The notes: a model not told the origin generated them from the sequence alone. A DNA stretch of 64,000 bases from an uncultured Pseudomonadota bacterium (GCA_903870545.1 CAIQDI010000032.1:1-64000); one strand, 5' to 3'. Positions 9,167-21,747 are shown, counted from the first letter of the stretch. Made by a program: numbers and translations.

Positions 9167-9400
9167 ATGACTGAAAAATATAACGCACCCATGCCCATCA
9201 ATGTTCAAGCTGGCGAAACCTACAGCTGGTGCAGTTGTGGCTTGAGCGGCACGATGCCAATTTGCGACGGCACGCATAAAACCGCCGACACCGAAAAACG
9301 CTCGTTGAAATTTGTCCCCGAAGAAACCCAAACAGTTTATCTATGCGCGTGTGGAAAAACGGGCAACGCGCCGTATTGCGACGGCAGCCATTCAGGTTAA
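9167..9400 (+). CDS. CDGSH iron-sulfur domain protein (two CDGSH motifs)
   Basis: A 77-residue protein with two copies of the CDGSH zinc-finger-like [2Fe-2S] motif: CSCGLSGTMPICDGTH near 22-37 and CACGKTGNAPYCDGSH near 58-73. Each has the C-x-C-x9-C-x3-H spacing that ligates one [2Fe-2S] cluster by three Cys and one His, so two clusters per chain are expected. Such small bacterial proteins are proposed electron or cluster carriers. The role is unproven. It opens the plus-strand run leading through the CYTH and decarboxylase genes, 9 bp before the CYTH start. Confidence 0.9.
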   Translation: MTEKYNAPMPINVQAGETYSWCSCGLSGTMPICDGTHKTADTEKRSLKFVPEETQTVYLCACGKTGNAPYCDGSHSG

Positions 9401-9409
9401 GGTTACAAA

Positions 9410-9889
9410 ATGGCACAAGAAATCGAACACAAATTTTTACTCGCTAACGACGAGTGGCGCGAACACGTCAGCCATTCGGTCATTTATAAACAAGGTTATT
9501 TGAGTTCGCAAGCCACCAGCTCCATTCGCGTGCGAATCAGCGACAGCCAAGCGTGGCTCAATATCAAAAGCGCGACGATTGGCACGCAACGCAGCGAATA
9601 TGAATATGAAATTCCGTTAGCCGACGCGCATGAAATTTTGAATGATTTGTGTCTGAAACCTGTGATTGAAAAAACGCGCCACCACGTCAAACACGAAAAT
9701 CATTTGTGGGAAATTGACGAATTCGACGGTGAAAATGCCGGTTTGATTGTCGCTGAGATTGAATTAGACGCGGTGGGCGAATCGTTTGTAAAACCCGATT
9801 GGATTGGCGCGGAAGTCACGCAAGACGTGCGTTATTACAATAATAATTTGGCGCGTGAACCTTATTACCAATGGCGCGACGATGTTTGA
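9410..9889 (+). CDS. CYTH-domain protein (triphosphate tunnel metalloenzyme)
   Basis: A 159-residue class IV adenylate cyclase/thiamine triphosphatase-fold protein. The diagnostic ExExK motif is at the very N-terminus (EIEHK, residues 4-8), followed by the alternating charged strands of the tunnel (SIRVRIS, WLNIKS, YEYEIPL, WEIDEFDG, GLIVAEIEL). The family hydrolyses inorganic tripolyphosphate or organic triphosphates with Mg2+ or Mn2+. Cyclase activity is less likely for a short stand-alone bacterial copy. AAGG precedes the ATG by 8 bp. Its end overlaps the chosen decarboxylase start by 8 bp, so the genes are probably coupled. Confidence 0.88.
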   Translation: MAQEIEHKFLLANDEWREHVSHSVIYKQGYLSSQATSSIRVRISDSQAWLNIKSATIGTQRSEYEYEIPLADAHEILNDLCLKPVIEKTRHHVKHENHLWEIDEFDGENAGLIVAEIELDAVGESFVKPDWIGAEVTQDVRYYNNNLAREPYYQWRDDV

Positions 9890-11315
9890 AACCGTTGGAA
9901 AATCGTTGGATCCAGCGGATTGGACGGCGTTTCGCGTTCAAGCGCACAAAATGCTCGATGATATGTTGGATTACACTGAAAATGTGAGTTCGCGCGACGT
10001 GTGGCAACCGATGCCAGCCGACGTGAAAGAACATTTGAGTTCGCCATTGACGGAAAAAACGTTAGCCGAAGCCCACGCCGAATTTATGCGCGACATTCTG
10101 CCTTATGCGGTCGGGAACGCACATCCTCGTTTTATGGGTTGGGTTCATGGCGGCGGCACGCCCGTTGGCATGATTGCCGAAATGTTGGCGGCGGGTTTGA
10201 ATGCCAATTTAGGCGGACGCAATCAAGCTCCGATTGAAATCGAACGCCAAGTCATGCGTTGGGTGCGCGATTTATTTGGTTTTCCCGAAACGGCAAGCGG
10301 CGTATTTGTCACGGGAACATCGATGGCGAATTTGATTGGTTGTTTATGTGCGCGATTTAAAAAAGCCCCAATTTTTGAAGGCGGATTGGGGGAATTTGCT
10401 TTAACGGCTTACACCTCAACTGCGGCTCACATCAGCGTCGCGCAATCTTTGGATATTTCTGGTATTGGCATTAACGCTTTGCGAAAAATTCCCGTCAATG
10501 CGAATTATGAAATAGACGTTTTTGCGTTGGAACAAGCGATTATTGCCGATAAACAAGCGGGCAAAACGCCATTTTTAGTGGTCGCAACGGTTGGAACGGT
10601 GGACGTTGGTGCGATGGATGATTTACAAAAAATCGCGGCGGTGTGTCAACGTGAAAACGTTTGGTTTCATATTGACGGCGCATTGGGTGCGCTGGCAATG
10701 CTTGCGCCCCAACTCGCGCCACGTTTGGCGGGAATTGAATTAGCCGATTCGATTGCGTTTGATTTTCACAAATGGGGACAAGTTCCTTACGATGCGGGTT
10801 TTGTGTTGGTTCGAGATGGCGACATTCATCAAAAAACGTTTGCGTCCCCCGCCGCGTATTTGCAGCGACAAGAACGGGGTTTGTCGGCAAATTCGCCGTG
10901 GGCGTGTGATTTTGGTTTAGATTTATCGCGTGGTTTTCGGGCGTTAAAAACGTGGTTTACGTTGAGCGTTTACGGAAACGAAAAACTCGGGCGAGTCGTC
11001 GCGCACACTTGCGAATTGGCGCAATATCTAAAATGCCAAATTGAAGCTACGTCTGAATTAGAATTGCTCGCGCCGGTCGCGTTAAATATCGTCTGTTTTC
11101 GGTATCGTTGTGACGACGCAAACCGCGTGAATACTGAATTGGTGATTACGTTACAAGAATCAGGAATTGCCGCACCTTCTTCGACAACATTGAATGGAAA
11201 CGTGGCGATTCGTGCCGCGATTGTGAATCACCGCACAACTAAAAATGATATGGATATTTTGCTGGCAGCCGTTTTGAAATTCGGTAACGCCTTAACTTTG
11301 AACAACAATTTATGA
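9882..11315 (+). CDS. PLP-dependent group II amino acid decarboxylase
   Basis: A 477-residue fold-type I PLP enzyme of the aromatic/glutamate/diaminobutyrate decarboxylase group. The cofactor-phosphate region TGTSMANLIGCLCA (about 145-158), the Asp of WFHIDGALGA that contacts the pyridine ring, and the Schiff-base Lys at about 297 in FDFHKWGQ are all visible. The open frame extends upstream to 9804, but the ATG at 9882 fits the family start and gives only an 8 bp overlap with the CYTH gene. The substrate cannot be told from sequence; Glu, Asp, Dab or an aromatic residue are possible. It overlaps the ATP-grasp gene by 4 bp, which suggests its amine product feeds that enzyme. Confidence 0.88.
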   Translation: MFETVGKSLDPADWTAFRVQAHKMLDDMLDYTENVSSRDVWQPMPADVKEHLSSPLTEKTLAEAHAEFMRDILPYAVGNAHPRFMGWVHGGGTPVGMIAEMLAAGLNANLGGRNQAPIEIERQVMRWVRDLFGFPETASGVFVTGTSMANLIGCLCARFKKAPIFEGGLGEFALTAYTSTAAHISVAQSLDISGIGINALRKIPVNANYEIDVFALEQAIIADKQAGKTPFLVVATVGTVDVGAMDDLQKIAAVCQRENVWFHIDGALGALAMLAPQLAPRLAGIELADSIAFDFHKWGQVPYDAGFVLVRDGDIHQKTFASPAAYLQRQERGLSANSPWACDFGLDLSRGFRALKTWFTLSVYGNEKLGRVVAHTCELAQYLKCQIEATSELELLAPVALNIVCFRYRCDDANRVNTELVITLQESGIAAPSSTTLNGNVAIRAAIVNHRTTKNDMDILLAAVLKFGNALTLNNNL

Positions 11316-12487
11316 AATCCACTTTAGATTTAAACGCTCTGACGGCGAAACCTTTTATTGGTTTGGTTGAATTGATGCGATTAGCGCACGCGAATGTTGA
11401 TCTTGCTGCGTTAGGGCAAATGTTAATCGACAAAACGGTTGAAAATCCACACGATGCGAATGCGTTGATGGATTTAGCGACGGTTTTACAATTGCGTGGT
11501 AATCCAGATTTAGCATTGCAATTTCAAGCAGAAGCCATTGAATTACAACGTACTTATATTTTGCCGAACCATTCACAAACGACGTTGCGCGTGTTGGCGT
11601 TAATGAGTGCGGGCGATTTGATGGCAAATACGCCGATTGAATTTTTACTTGAAAATTCGGATATTGCGCTCACACAATTTTATGTCTTGCTAGAATCGGG
11701 GAAATTTGATTTGCCCGAACACGACGTGTTATTTGTAGCAATTGCGGAATCAGAAGAAAATTTGCCGTTGTTAAAACAGCTCGAACCTATTTTAAAATCG
11801 TGGGCGAAACCTGTTTTGAACAAGCCTGAACACATTGCCAATATGTCGCGTGATGCAGCATGTCAATTATTAGCGAATGCGGCGGGAATTGTGATGCCAG
11901 AAACGGTGCGTTATACGGTTGAAAATCTCAAGCCAGAAATTTTTGATTATCCGTTAATTATTCGCCCCGTTGATTCGCACGCGGGTCATGATTTAGAAAA
12001 AATCGAATCGCAAACGGCGTTGAATGATTATGTCGAACGGCAAAATTTCAACGACTTTTTCGTGGCGCGATTTGTCGATTATCGGAATGCGGACGGGGTG
12101 TTTCGCAAATATCGCGTGATGCTCATTTCAGGGCAACCATTTTTGGCGCATTTGGCAATTTCTGACCATTGGATGATTCATTATTTAAACGCAGGCATGG
12201 CGGAAGACGCGGCAAAACGTGCCGAAGAAGCGCAAGCGATGCACGATTTCGCAGCGACATTTGCCAAAAAACACGCCGCCGCGTTCAAAACGATTTATAA
12301 ACGCACAGGTTTGGATTATGTTGGAATTGATTGCAGCGAAACCCCAGACGGCAAATTACTGATTTTTGAAATTGATAGTTGCATGATTGTTCATGCAATT
12401 GATTGTGTAGATTTATTTCCCTATAAACCCGCGTATATGGCAAAATTATTCACGGCGTTTCAGCGATTATTCAAAGCAGCGCAGTAA
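11312..12487 (+). CDS. TPR-like / ATP-grasp protein, function unknown
   Basis: A 391-residue protein. Residues 1-110 look like helical TPR repeats (ANALMDLATVLQLRGNPDLA). About 150-390 resemble an ATP-grasp ligase of the RimK/glutathione synthetase type: the lid region FDYPLIIRPVDSHAGHD with phosphate-binding residues, VARFVDYRNADGVFRKYRV, and a metal-site-like FEIDSC near 352. The canonical N near that acidic pair is replaced by the unusual SCMIVHAID. ATP-grasp enzymes activate a carboxylate as acylphosphate and join it to an amine or thiol. Coupling to the decarboxylase (4 bp overlap) hints at amide formation with a decarboxylated amino acid. The substrate is unknown. Confidence 0.7.
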   Translation: MKSTLDLNALTAKPFIGLVELMRLAHANVDLAALGQMLIDKTVENPHDANALMDLATVLQLRGNPDLALQFQAEAIELQRTYILPNHSQTTLRVLALMSAGDLMANTPIEFLLENSDIALTQFYVLLESGKFDLPEHDVLFVAIAESEENLPLLKQLEPILKSWAKPVLNKPEHIANMSRDAACQLLANAAGIVMPETVRYTVENLKPEIFDYPLIIRPVDSHAGHDLEKIESQTALNDYVERQNFNDFFVARFVDYRNADGVFRKYRVMLISGQPFLAHLAISDHWMIHYLNAGMAEDAAKRAEEAQAMHDFAATFAKKHAAAFKTIYKRTGLDYVGIDCSETPDGKLLIFEIDSCMIVHAIDCVDLFPYKPAYMAKLFTAFQRLFKAAQ

Positions 12488-12523
12488 AAACAAAATTTTT
12501 TATTACTCTCAGGAAAATTGATT

Positions 12524-12922
12524 ATGACAAAGCACATTATTCACACACACCTTGCACCGCAAGCGATTGGCACTTATTCACAAGCAGTGAAAGTCGGTCG
12601 TACGGTTTATTTATCGGGTCAAATTCCACTGATTCCTGACACGATGACGTTGGTTAAAGGCGATATTAACGCGCAAATCACCCAAGTTTTTGAAAATTTA
12701 CAAGCTGTCGCACACGCTGCCGGTGGCGATTTAAATGACATTGTAAAATTAAACGTATTTTTAACCGATTTGGCGCACTTCCCGATTGTGAATGAAATTA
12801 TGGGCAATTATTTTGATGAACCGTATCCGGCGCGGGCAGCGATTGGCGTAGCGGCTTTACCCAAAGAAGTCGCCGTTGAAATGGATGGCATTATGGAATT
12901 ACCATTGCAAGAATACGCATAA
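12524..12922 (+). CDS. ridA: RidA family reactive enamine/imine deaminase
   Basis: A 132-residue YjgF/YER057c/UK114 protein. It hydrolyses 2-aminoacrylate and similar enamines released by PLP enzymes. Family motifs are [21 protein letters not shown] (split here by the sequence limit) near 16-35, [23 protein letters not shown]-type centre near 60, and [20 protein letters not shown] near the end with the catalytic Arg. I chose ATG at 12524, preceded by AGGAA at 12511, over an in-frame TTG at 12518. It lies between the PLP decarboxylase pair and recG, so it may protect against that enzyme's by-products. Confidence 0.94.
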   Translation: MTKHIIHTHLAPQAIGTYSQAVKVGRTVYLSGQIPLIPDTMTLVKGDINAQITQVFENLQAVAHAAGGDLNDIVKLNVFLTDLAHFPIVNEIMGNYFDEPYPARAAIGVAALPKEVAVEMDGIMELPLQEYA

Positions 12923-12926
12923 AAAA

Positions 12927-15874
<2,948 letters not shown>

Positions 15875-17170
15875 TTAACGATGTTGAAGTGGCAAATTAC
15901 GTTGCTCAGAACCACGGTATAATTGACGTGGGCGACCAATGCGTTGTTCAGGATCGGCGATCATTTCATCCCAATGAGCAATCCAGCCAATCGAACGTCC
16001 CATTGCAAAAATAGCGGTAAACATATTCGCTGGAATGCCCAAAGCGTGCAACACAATACCAGAGTAAAAATCGACATTCGGATAAAGTTTTTTCTCAATA
16101 AAATAGGAATCTTCCAACGCATGCCGTTCCAGTTCTAACGCCAATTTAAACAATTTATCATCATGTAAACCCAACTCTTCCAAGACTTCATAACACGTCG
16201 CCCGCATGAGTTTGGCGCGTGGATCGTAATTTTTATAAACGCGATGTCCAAAACCCATTAACCGAAACGCATCATTTTTATCTTTCGCCCGCGCGATAAA
16301 TTTTGGAATTTCGGACACGTCGCCGATTTGTTTTAGCATATTCAAAACGGCTTCGTTCGCGCCACCGTGCGCTGCGCCCCATAAACACGCAATGCCCGCC
16401 GTGATACACGCATACGGATTTGCGCCACTTGAACCGGCTAAACGCACGGTTGAAGTCGAGGCATTTTGTTCATGATCCGCGTGCAAAATCAGAATGCGTT
16501 CCAATGCCTGAACTAAAACAGGATTCGGCACATAATCTTCGCAAGGTGTCGCAAACATCATTCGCATGAAATTAGCGACATAGCTCAGTTTATTATTCGG
16601 ATACATGAACGGCAAACCAACGCTGTATTTGTAGCACATCGCCACAATCGTTGGCACTTTGGCAATTAACCGAATCGCGCTTAAATCTCTGTCTTTTTTA
16701 GATTTAATATCCAGCGCGTCATGGTAAAACGCGGACAATGCGCCCACCACACCCACCATAATCGCCATCGGGTGTGCGTCACGACGAAACCCTTTAAAAA
16801 AGTTGGTCAACTGATCATGCACCATGGTGTGCATGGTGATATTTTGCTCAAATGCTGTCAATTCTTCAGCTGCCGGCAATTCGCTGTGTAGCAATAAATG
16901 ACAAACTTCTAAAAAGGTGCAGCGTTCGGCAAGCTGCTCAATCGGAAAACCTCGATACAATAAAACGCCTTCTTCGCCGTCAATATAAGTAATCGTAGAC
17001 GTGCAGCTAGCGGTCGAATTAAATCCTGGGTCATAAGTAAACAAACCGGTTTTTTTGTACAACGCTTGAACATCGATAACATCAGGCCCGATTGTTCCTT
17101 TCAAAACAGGTAATTCACAAACCGTTTGTGAATGCTCGTCTACTAAAGTGAGTGTGCGTATTTGGGTCAT
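15875..17170 (-). CDS. gltA: citrate synthase (type II, hexameric)
   Basis: A 431-residue citrate synthase that condenses oxaloacetate and acetyl-CoA at the entry of the TCA cycle. The N-terminal domain with Zn/beta region ([15 protein letters not shown]) is typical of gram-negative type II enzymes. Catalytic motifs are the His in [15 protein letters not shown] near 265, His in [16 protein letters not shown] near 308 and Asp in [13 protein letters not shown] near 365. The C-terminus ([12 protein letters not shown]) is complete. argB follows 6 bp later. A long palindrome separates it from eda upstream. Confidence 0.97.
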   Translation of the reverse strand: MTQIRTLTLVDEHSQTVCELPVLKGTIGPDVIDVQALYKKTGLFTYDPGFNSTASCTSTITYIDGEEGVLLYRGFPIEQLAERCTFLEVCHLLLHSELPAAEELTAFEQNITMHTMVHDQLTNFFKGFRRDAHPMAIMVGVVGALSAFYHDALDIKSKKDRDLSAIRLIAKVPTIVAMCYKYSVGLPFMYPNNKLSYVANFMRMMFATPCEDYVPNPVLVQALERILILHADHEQNASTSTVRLAGSSGANPYACITAGIACLWGAAHGGANEAVLNMLKQIGDVSEIPKFIARAKDKNDAFRLMGFGHRVYKNYDPRAKLMRATCYEVLEELGLHDDKLFKLALELERHALEDSYFIEKKLYPNVDFYSGIVLHALGIPANMFTAIFAMGRSIGWIAHWDEMIADPEQRIGRPRQLYRGSEQRNLPLQHR

Positions 17171-17196
17171 GACTTTTCTCGATTATATTTTCAAAT

Positions 17197-17253
17197 GTGG
17201 GCGCGAATTCATTCACGCTTGTCGAGTATTTGCGCGAATGAATTCGCGCCCAC
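17197..17253. repeat. long perfect intergenic palindrome (REP-like) between eda and gltA
   Basis: Arms of 18 identical bases, GTGGGCGCGAATTCATTC (17197-17214) and its exact complement (17236-17253), extend inward to 22 bp with one mismatch around a 13 nt loop. It fills most of the 91 bp gap. There is no T-run on either strand, so it is more like a dispersed REP-type element than a standard terminator. Similar GGCGCGAATT/GGCGGAT palindromes occur at 59402 and 59466. Confidence 0.75.
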
Positions 17254-17261
17254 CTCTATGT

Positions 17262-17912
17262 TTATGAGCGATGCACACCAGCAATCGCTTGTTGCGCTAA
17301 TTCGGTGACTTTCGCCCAATCTTTGTTTTTCACCACATCAGCCGGTGCAAGCCACGAACCGCCGACACACGCTACGTTGCTAAGTTTTAAATAATCGTTG
17401 TAATTCGTTAATGAAATACCACCCGTTGGGCAAAAAGTGACTTGTGGAATGGGACCAGCAATCGCTTTTAACATCGGAATTCCGCCTGCATTTTCAGCAG
17501 GGAAAAATTTGAAATGGTCTAAACCGTATTCCATGCCGAGCATCAATTCCGACAAACTTGAAATTCCTGGAATTAACGCAATCGAACTTTTTTGTGCCGC
17601 CGCTAATAACGTTGCAGTTAAACCTGGGCTAATCGCAAATACCGCGCCAGCTTCTTCAGCGGCTTTCAATTGTTCAGGCGTTAAAATGGTTCCTGCGCCG
17701 ACAATCGCTTCTGGAACTTCTTGGCTAATTTGGCGAATCGCTTCTAATGCGACGGCGGTGCGTAAGGTAATTTCTAAAACTCGAATTCCACCAGCCACTA
17801 ACGCTTTTGCCAACGGTACGGCATTTTCTAAATCCTGAATGACCATGACTGGCATGACTGGACTGGCATTTAAAACGATTGAAGGTTGAATTTTCCACTG
17901 ATTGTTATTCAT
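17262..17912 (-). CDS. eda: KDPG/KHG aldolase (2-dehydro-3-deoxy-6-phosphogluconate aldolase)
   Basis: A 216-residue class I aldolase that splits KDPG into pyruvate and glyceraldehyde-3-phosphate in the Entner-Doudoroff pathway. The active-site Glu lies in [11 protein letters not shown] near 47, and the Schiff-base Lys in HFKFFPAE near 137. GTILTP and CPTGGI are the phosphate-binding loops. The frame is open to 18002, but the ATG at 17912 (protein MNNNQWKIQ) gives the normal length (E. coli 213) and has a GAG ribosome site. No edd is in the window, so a role in oxaloacetate or hydroxyglutarate metabolism is also possible. Confidence 0.95.
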   Translation of the reverse strand: MNNNQWKIQPSIVLNASPVMPVMVIQDLENAVPLAKALVAGGIRVLEITLRTAVALEAIRQISQEVPEAIVGAGTILTPEQLKAAEEAGAVFAISPGLTATLLAAAQKSSIALIPGISSLSELMLGMEYGLDHFKFFPAENAGGIPMLKAIAGPIPQVTFCPTGGISLTNYNDYLKLSNVACVGGSWLAPADVVKNKDWAKVTELAQQAIAGVHRS

Positions 17913-18020
17913 TTTTAACTCGCTGAATGTGAATGATAAAAGAAAATTTACTGCGCTTTCGTGGCGCATTATCGCAGAATCTGACTGTTTTTGCAGTCTC
18001 AATACAGCGGTGAATATGTT

Positions 18021-18869
18021 TTACAACGCTAACAAATCCAAATCTTTATCGGCAACTGCGGTCGGTTCACGCAATAAATTCACAAAATCAAACAAATTTC
18101 TATCCGCTAATTGCGACGGTGCGACGTTTTGCAAGCTGGTGAAAATCGTTTCTAACCGACCCGGAAATTGTTTGTCCCACGTTTTCAGCATTTCTTTCAT
18201 GGCTTTACGCTGCAAATTTTCTTGCGATCCGCACAAATTACACGGAATAATCGGGAAATTTTTAAACGCGGCAAAACGCTCAATATCTTTTTCGCGCGTG
18301 TAAGCCAACGGACGAATGATGATATTTTTCTTGTCGTCACTGAGTAATTTTGGTGGCATCGATTTGAGTTTGCCACCGTAAAAAATGTTCAAAAAGAACG
18401 TTTCTAAAATATCGTCACGGTGATGTCCAAGCGCAATTTTCGTGACGTTATTCGCTTCGGCATAACCGTACAACGTGCCGCGCCGTAAGCGTGAACACAA
18501 ACTGCACGTTGTTTGCCCTTCGGGAATCACCCGTTTCACAACGCTGTAAGTGTCTTTTTCAATAACGTGATACGGCACGCCAATCATTTCAAGGTATTCA
18601 GGCAAAACGTGTTCGGGAAAACCAGGTTGTTTTTGGTCTAAATTCACCGCCAATAATTCAAAATCAACGGGCGCGGTTTTCTGCAAATTCAGCAACACAT
18701 CGAGCAACGTGTACGAATCTTTGCCGCCCGATAAACACACCATAATTTTGTCGCCGTTTTCAATCATGTTGAAATCAGCAATCGCGTCGCCGACGGTGTG
18801 GCGCAAACGCTTTTGGACTTTGTTAAATTCGTAACGTTCTTTTTGAGTTAAATCGGAAACTTCGGACAT
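18021..18869 (-). CDS. ttcA: tRNA 2-thiocytidine biosynthesis protein TtcA
   Basis: A 282-residue PP-loop ATPase that thiolates C32 of certain tRNAs using a [4Fe-4S] cluster. The PP-loop [11 protein letters not shown] is near 48-58, and the two cluster cysteines are in [10 protein letters not shown] near 121-124. A third cysteine pair region, [14 protein letters not shown], lies near 212. All defining TtcA features are intact. The upstream frame on the same strand is the methyltransferase gene, from which it is separated by a terminator-like hairpin, so ttcA likely has its own promoter. Confidence 0.96.
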   Translation of the reverse strand: MSEVSDLTQKERYEFNKVQKRLRHTVGDAIADFNMIENGDKIMVCLSGGKDSYTLLDVLLNLQKTAPVDFELLAVNLDQKQPGFPEHVLPEYLEMIGVPYHVIEKDTYSVVKRVIPEGQTTCSLCSRLRRGTLYGYAEANNVTKIALGHHRDDILETFFLNIFYGGKLKSMPPKLLSDDKKNIIIRPLAYTREKDIERFAAFKNFPIIPCNLCGSQENLQRKAMKEMLKTWDKQFPGRLETIFTSLQNVAPSQLADRNLFDFVNLLREPTAVADKDLDLLAL

Positions 18870-18895
18870 ATTTTTGAGGTGTAAATGTGAGAAAC

Positions 18896-18920
18896 AAAAA
18901 GTGCCTTATTCAGGCACTTT
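18896..18920 (-). terminator. intrinsic terminator downstream of the methyltransferase gene
   Basis: Hairpin AAAGTGCCT-GAATAA-GGCACTTTTT on the minus strand (complement of 18896-18920), ending in a T-run. It lies between the methyltransferase stop (18945) and the ttcA start (18869). Confidence 0.8.
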
Positions 18921-18944
18921 GAAAAATAGTGATGGCGAATTATT

Positions 18945-19874
18945 TTATTTAAAACAGGAATCTAAAACGTTTTTGGCATCCGTGAATTTCGCAGTTGCAT
19001 TTCGCTCATCGAAAATTTTGCCAACTTTGCCAATTAAACGCAAATACGGAAACGGTGACAAATAATGATTCAAAACGGTGTGATTTTTGACAATCGCAAA
19101 CACTTTTTCATAATTTCCCGCGATTGTCAGTGGTGCGTGTGCAATTTCAGATTTTTGAGCGATCAATGTGAGATTGCCGCCGTCTTCAGAAAGTGCCGAT
19201 TGAACCACGGAAAAGCCTGTTTTTTCAGCCAATAATGCTAACGTTTCAGGATTGAAATTGAACAAATGCGCGGTGTGAAAGGTGCTTTTAGGCGATTGGC
19301 AAACGGCTTCCACATTCGGAACTTCTAACGCCAAAATACCATTTGGTTTTAACCACGTTCGCAATTTTTTCAGCATCGTGGTGGGATTATCAACGTGTTC
19401 TAAAACGTGCGACATCGTAATGAAATCAAACGTTTCAGCGGCGAATTTCAGATGTTGAGCAAAGCCAATTTGAACATTTAAACCGTATTGTTTTTTGGAG
19501 TAATTGCCGTAGCCTTCATTCGGTTCAATCGCCGAAACATCAAAGCCTTTTTTCGTCAGTAAATATGAAAATTCACCGCCGCCTGAACCAATTTCAAGCA
19601 CCTTTTTTTTGCTTGCCAAATGCGTTTCGAGACGTTTGTAGCGTTCGACGGCAACATTCGCGGCACGGTAAATGTGCTTAATTTTCGGGCTGTAAGTGCC
19701 TTTGTACAGAATGCGGTAATTTTTTTGATAATACTCAGCGGTATCAATCGGAAACGGATCGCTCCAAACCAAACCGCAATTTTTGCAAATCACGGTTCGT
19801 AATGCGCCATCGCGTCCTACATTTGAAAGTTCATCGAAGTCTGTCGAATGGCACACATTACAAGGATTTGTCAT
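18945..19874 (-). CDS. class I SAM-dependent methyltransferase with N-terminal zinc-binding motif
   Basis: A 309-residue protein. Residues 1-40 contain two CxxC pairs (CNVC, CKNC) typical of the zinc-binding head of the Methyltransf_13 family. The Rossmann domain has motif I VLEIGSGGGEFS near 92, the acidic IEPNEGYG after beta-2, and FDFITMSHVLEHVDNP (motif IV region) near 150. A C-terminal region of about 90 residues has no recognised domain. Relatives modify sugar nucleotides, natural products or lipids; the substrate here is unknown. It follows fabB by 3 bp in the transcribed direction, which may mean co-transcription with fabA-fabB. Confidence 0.85.
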   Translation of the reverse strand: MTNPCNVCHSTDFDELSNVGRDGALRTVICKNCGLVWSDPFPIDTAEYYQKNYRILYKGTYSPKIKHIYRAANVAVERYKRLETHLASKKKVLEIGSGGGEFSYLLTKKGFDVSAIEPNEGYGNYSKKQYGLNVQIGFAQHLKFAAETFDFITMSHVLEHVDNPTTMLKKLRTWLKPNGILALEVPNVEAVCQSPKSTFHTAHLFNFNPETLALLAEKTGFSVVQSALSEDGGNLTLIAQKSEIAHAPLTIAGNYEKVFAIVKNHTVLNHYLSPFPYLRLIGKVGKIFDERNATAKFTDAKNVLDSCFK

Positions 19875-19877
19875 TGA

Positions 19878-21098
19878 TTAACCGTTGTAACGTTGGAAAA
19901 TCAGCGTTGCATTCGTGCCACCAAAACCAAAACTGTTCGACATAATCGTGTTCAACGTGATGTTATCTTGGCGTTCACGCACGATGGGAATGCCCGCCGC
20001 GCCCGCGTCTAAATTCGTGATATTTGCTGACGCACTCAAAAAATTATCACGCATCATCAATAACGAATAAATCGCCTCATTCACACCCGCCGCGCCTAAT
20101 GCGTGACCGGTTAAAGATTTTGTCGAACTCACCCACGGCACATTGTCGCCCGAAAAAACTTCACGCAATGCGCCTAATTCTTTCGTATCACCAACCGGCG
20201 TACTTGTTCCATGCGCGTTAATGTAATCAATTTTTCCATCAACCGTCGCCATTGCTTGTTGCATGCAACGCACCGCGCCTTCGCCCGACGGTTGCACCAT
20301 ATCGTAACCGTCCGAAGTTGCGCCATAACCAACCAATTCAGCGTAAATTTTCGCGCCACGGGCTTTGGCGTGTTCGAGTTCTTCAATCACCAAAACACCG
20401 CCGCCGCCTGAAATCACAAAGCCGTCACGGCTTTCATCGTAAGGACGTGAAGCGGTTGTTGGCGCGTCGTTGTATTTTGAAGACATTGCGCCCATCGCAT
20501 CGAATAACACCGACATTGTCCAATGCACTTCTTCGCCACCGCCTGCAAACACGACATCTTGCTTGCCCATTTGAATCAATTCCATGGCGTGACCGATACA
20601 ATGTGCGCTGGTCGCGCAAGCAGACGTAATCGAATAATTCACGCCTTTGATTTTAAACGGAGTCGCCAAACACGCGGTATTCGTACTCGACATGGTGCGC
20701 GGCACGCGATAAGGCCCAACTTGTTTCACGCCTTTTTCACGCAAAATATCGGCAGCTTCCACGACATTTGCCGTCGAAGGGCCACCTGAACCCATGACTA
20801 AACCGGTGCGAAAATTAGAAATTTCATTGTCTTCTAAACCCGAATCGTTAATCGCTTGCTGCATCGCAACGTAATTAAATGCCGCGCCATCGCCCATAAA
20901 ACGACGCACTTTGCGATCAATTAAATTGTCTAATTCAATTTTGATTGCGCCTTCAATTTGACTACGCAAGCCCATTTCTTTGTACGTTTCAGAAAAAACG
21001 ATGCCTGAACGTCCGCATTTCAACGATTCGACAACGTCTTGTTGATTATTTCCGATGCTAGAGACAATGCCTAAACCAGTAACTACCACGCGCTTCAT
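19878..21098 (-). CDS. fabB: beta-ketoacyl-ACP synthase I
   Basis: A 406-residue condensing enzyme needed to elongate unsaturated fatty acids. The catalytic Cys is in [15 protein letters not shown] near 161, with His in [14 protein letters not shown] near 296 and in [11 protein letters not shown] near 331. The frame runs to 21113, but ATG at 21098 ([14 protein letters not shown]) matches E. coli FabB in start and length, with GAGGG 10 bp upstream. It follows fabA by 11 bp, the standard fabAB arrangement for anaerobic-type unsaturated fatty acid synthesis. Confidence 0.97.
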   Translation of the reverse strand: MKRVVVTGLGIVSSIGNNQQDVVESLKCGRSGIVFSETYKEMGLRSQIEGAIKIELDNLIDRKVRRFMGDGAAFNYVAMQQAINDSGLEDNEISNFRTGLVMGSGGPSTANVVEAADILREKGVKQVGPYRVPRTMSSTNTACLATPFKIKGVNYSITSACATSAHCIGHAMELIQMGKQDVVFAGGGEEVHWTMSVLFDAMGAMSSKYNDAPTTASRPYDESRDGFVISGGGGVLVIEELEHAKARGAKIYAELVGYGATSDGYDMVQPSGEGAVRCMQQAMATVDGKIDYINAHGTSTPVGDTKELGALREVFSGDNVPWVSSTKSLTGHALGAAGVNEAIYSLLMMRDNFLSASANITNLDAGAAGIPIVRERQDNITLNTIMSNSFGFGGTNATLIFQRYNG

Positions 21099-21109
21099 TG
21101 TTGCTGCCC

Positions 21110-21625
21110 TCAAAAATTTTCTGTAGAAGTAAATAAGCCGACGCGCAAATCGGTGGCTTCATAAATCACTTTGCCATCCACTTCCATCGTCGCATCAGCA
21201 ATGCCCATCACTAATTTACGCATAATAACGCGCTTTAAATTGACACGATAAGTGACTTTTTTGTTGATGGGTAACACTTGACCGGTGAATTTTACTTCGC
21301 CCACGCCTAACGCCCGACCTTTTCCAGGACCGCCCATCCAACATAGATAAAAACCCACGATTTGCCACATTGCGTCTAAACCTAAACAACCTGGCATCAC
21401 GGGATCGCCCTTGAAGTGGCAATCGAAAAACCATAAATCGGGTGTAATATCGAGTTCCGCGATGATTTCGCCTTTACCGAAAGTGCCACCTTCATCAGAA
21501 ATATGCGTGATTCTATCCATCATCAACATATTGGGTAAAGGGAGTTGGGCGTTTGCTGGCCCGTATAATTCGCCTCGACCGGATTGAAGCAATTCTTCGC
21601 GGGTGAAACTGGATTGTCTCTGCAT
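21110..21625 (-). CDS. fabA: 3-hydroxydecanoyl-ACP dehydratase/isomerase
   Basis: A 171-residue hotdog-fold enzyme. It dehydrates 3-hydroxydecanoyl-ACP and isomerises trans-2- to cis-3-decenoyl-ACP, the branch point to unsaturated fatty acids. The active-site His is in [20 protein letters not shown] near 70 and the Asp in the same helix (GLDAMWQ) near 84. Length equals E. coli FabA (172). fabB follows at 11 bp. The 122 bp upstream, before the next gene, probably holds the promoter of the operon. Confidence 0.98.
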   Translation of the reverse strand: MQRQSSFTREELLQSGRGELYGPANAQLPLPNMLMMDRITHISDEGGTFGKGEIIAELDITPDLWFFDCHFKGDPVMPGCLGLDAMWQIVGFYLCWMGGPGKGRALGVGEVKFTGQVLPINKKVTYRVNLKRVIMRKLVMGIADATMEVDGKVIYEATDLRVGLFTSTENF

Positions 21626-21747
21626 GAGTCTTAAAACCTTTTGTAGTTATTCTTATTAAGTTGCGCGTCATTATCTAACAGTCGCTGAAAAAAATCAGCT
21701 CAATTTTTAGCAATAGGGTAACAAATTGAGTGAATACGACTGGAGTT

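Noticed and set aside
12876-12926. recG start at 12876 inside ridA
   Set aside because: It adds 17 residues that do not resemble RecG and overlaps ridA by 47 bp; GTG at 12927 aligns with E. coli RecG.
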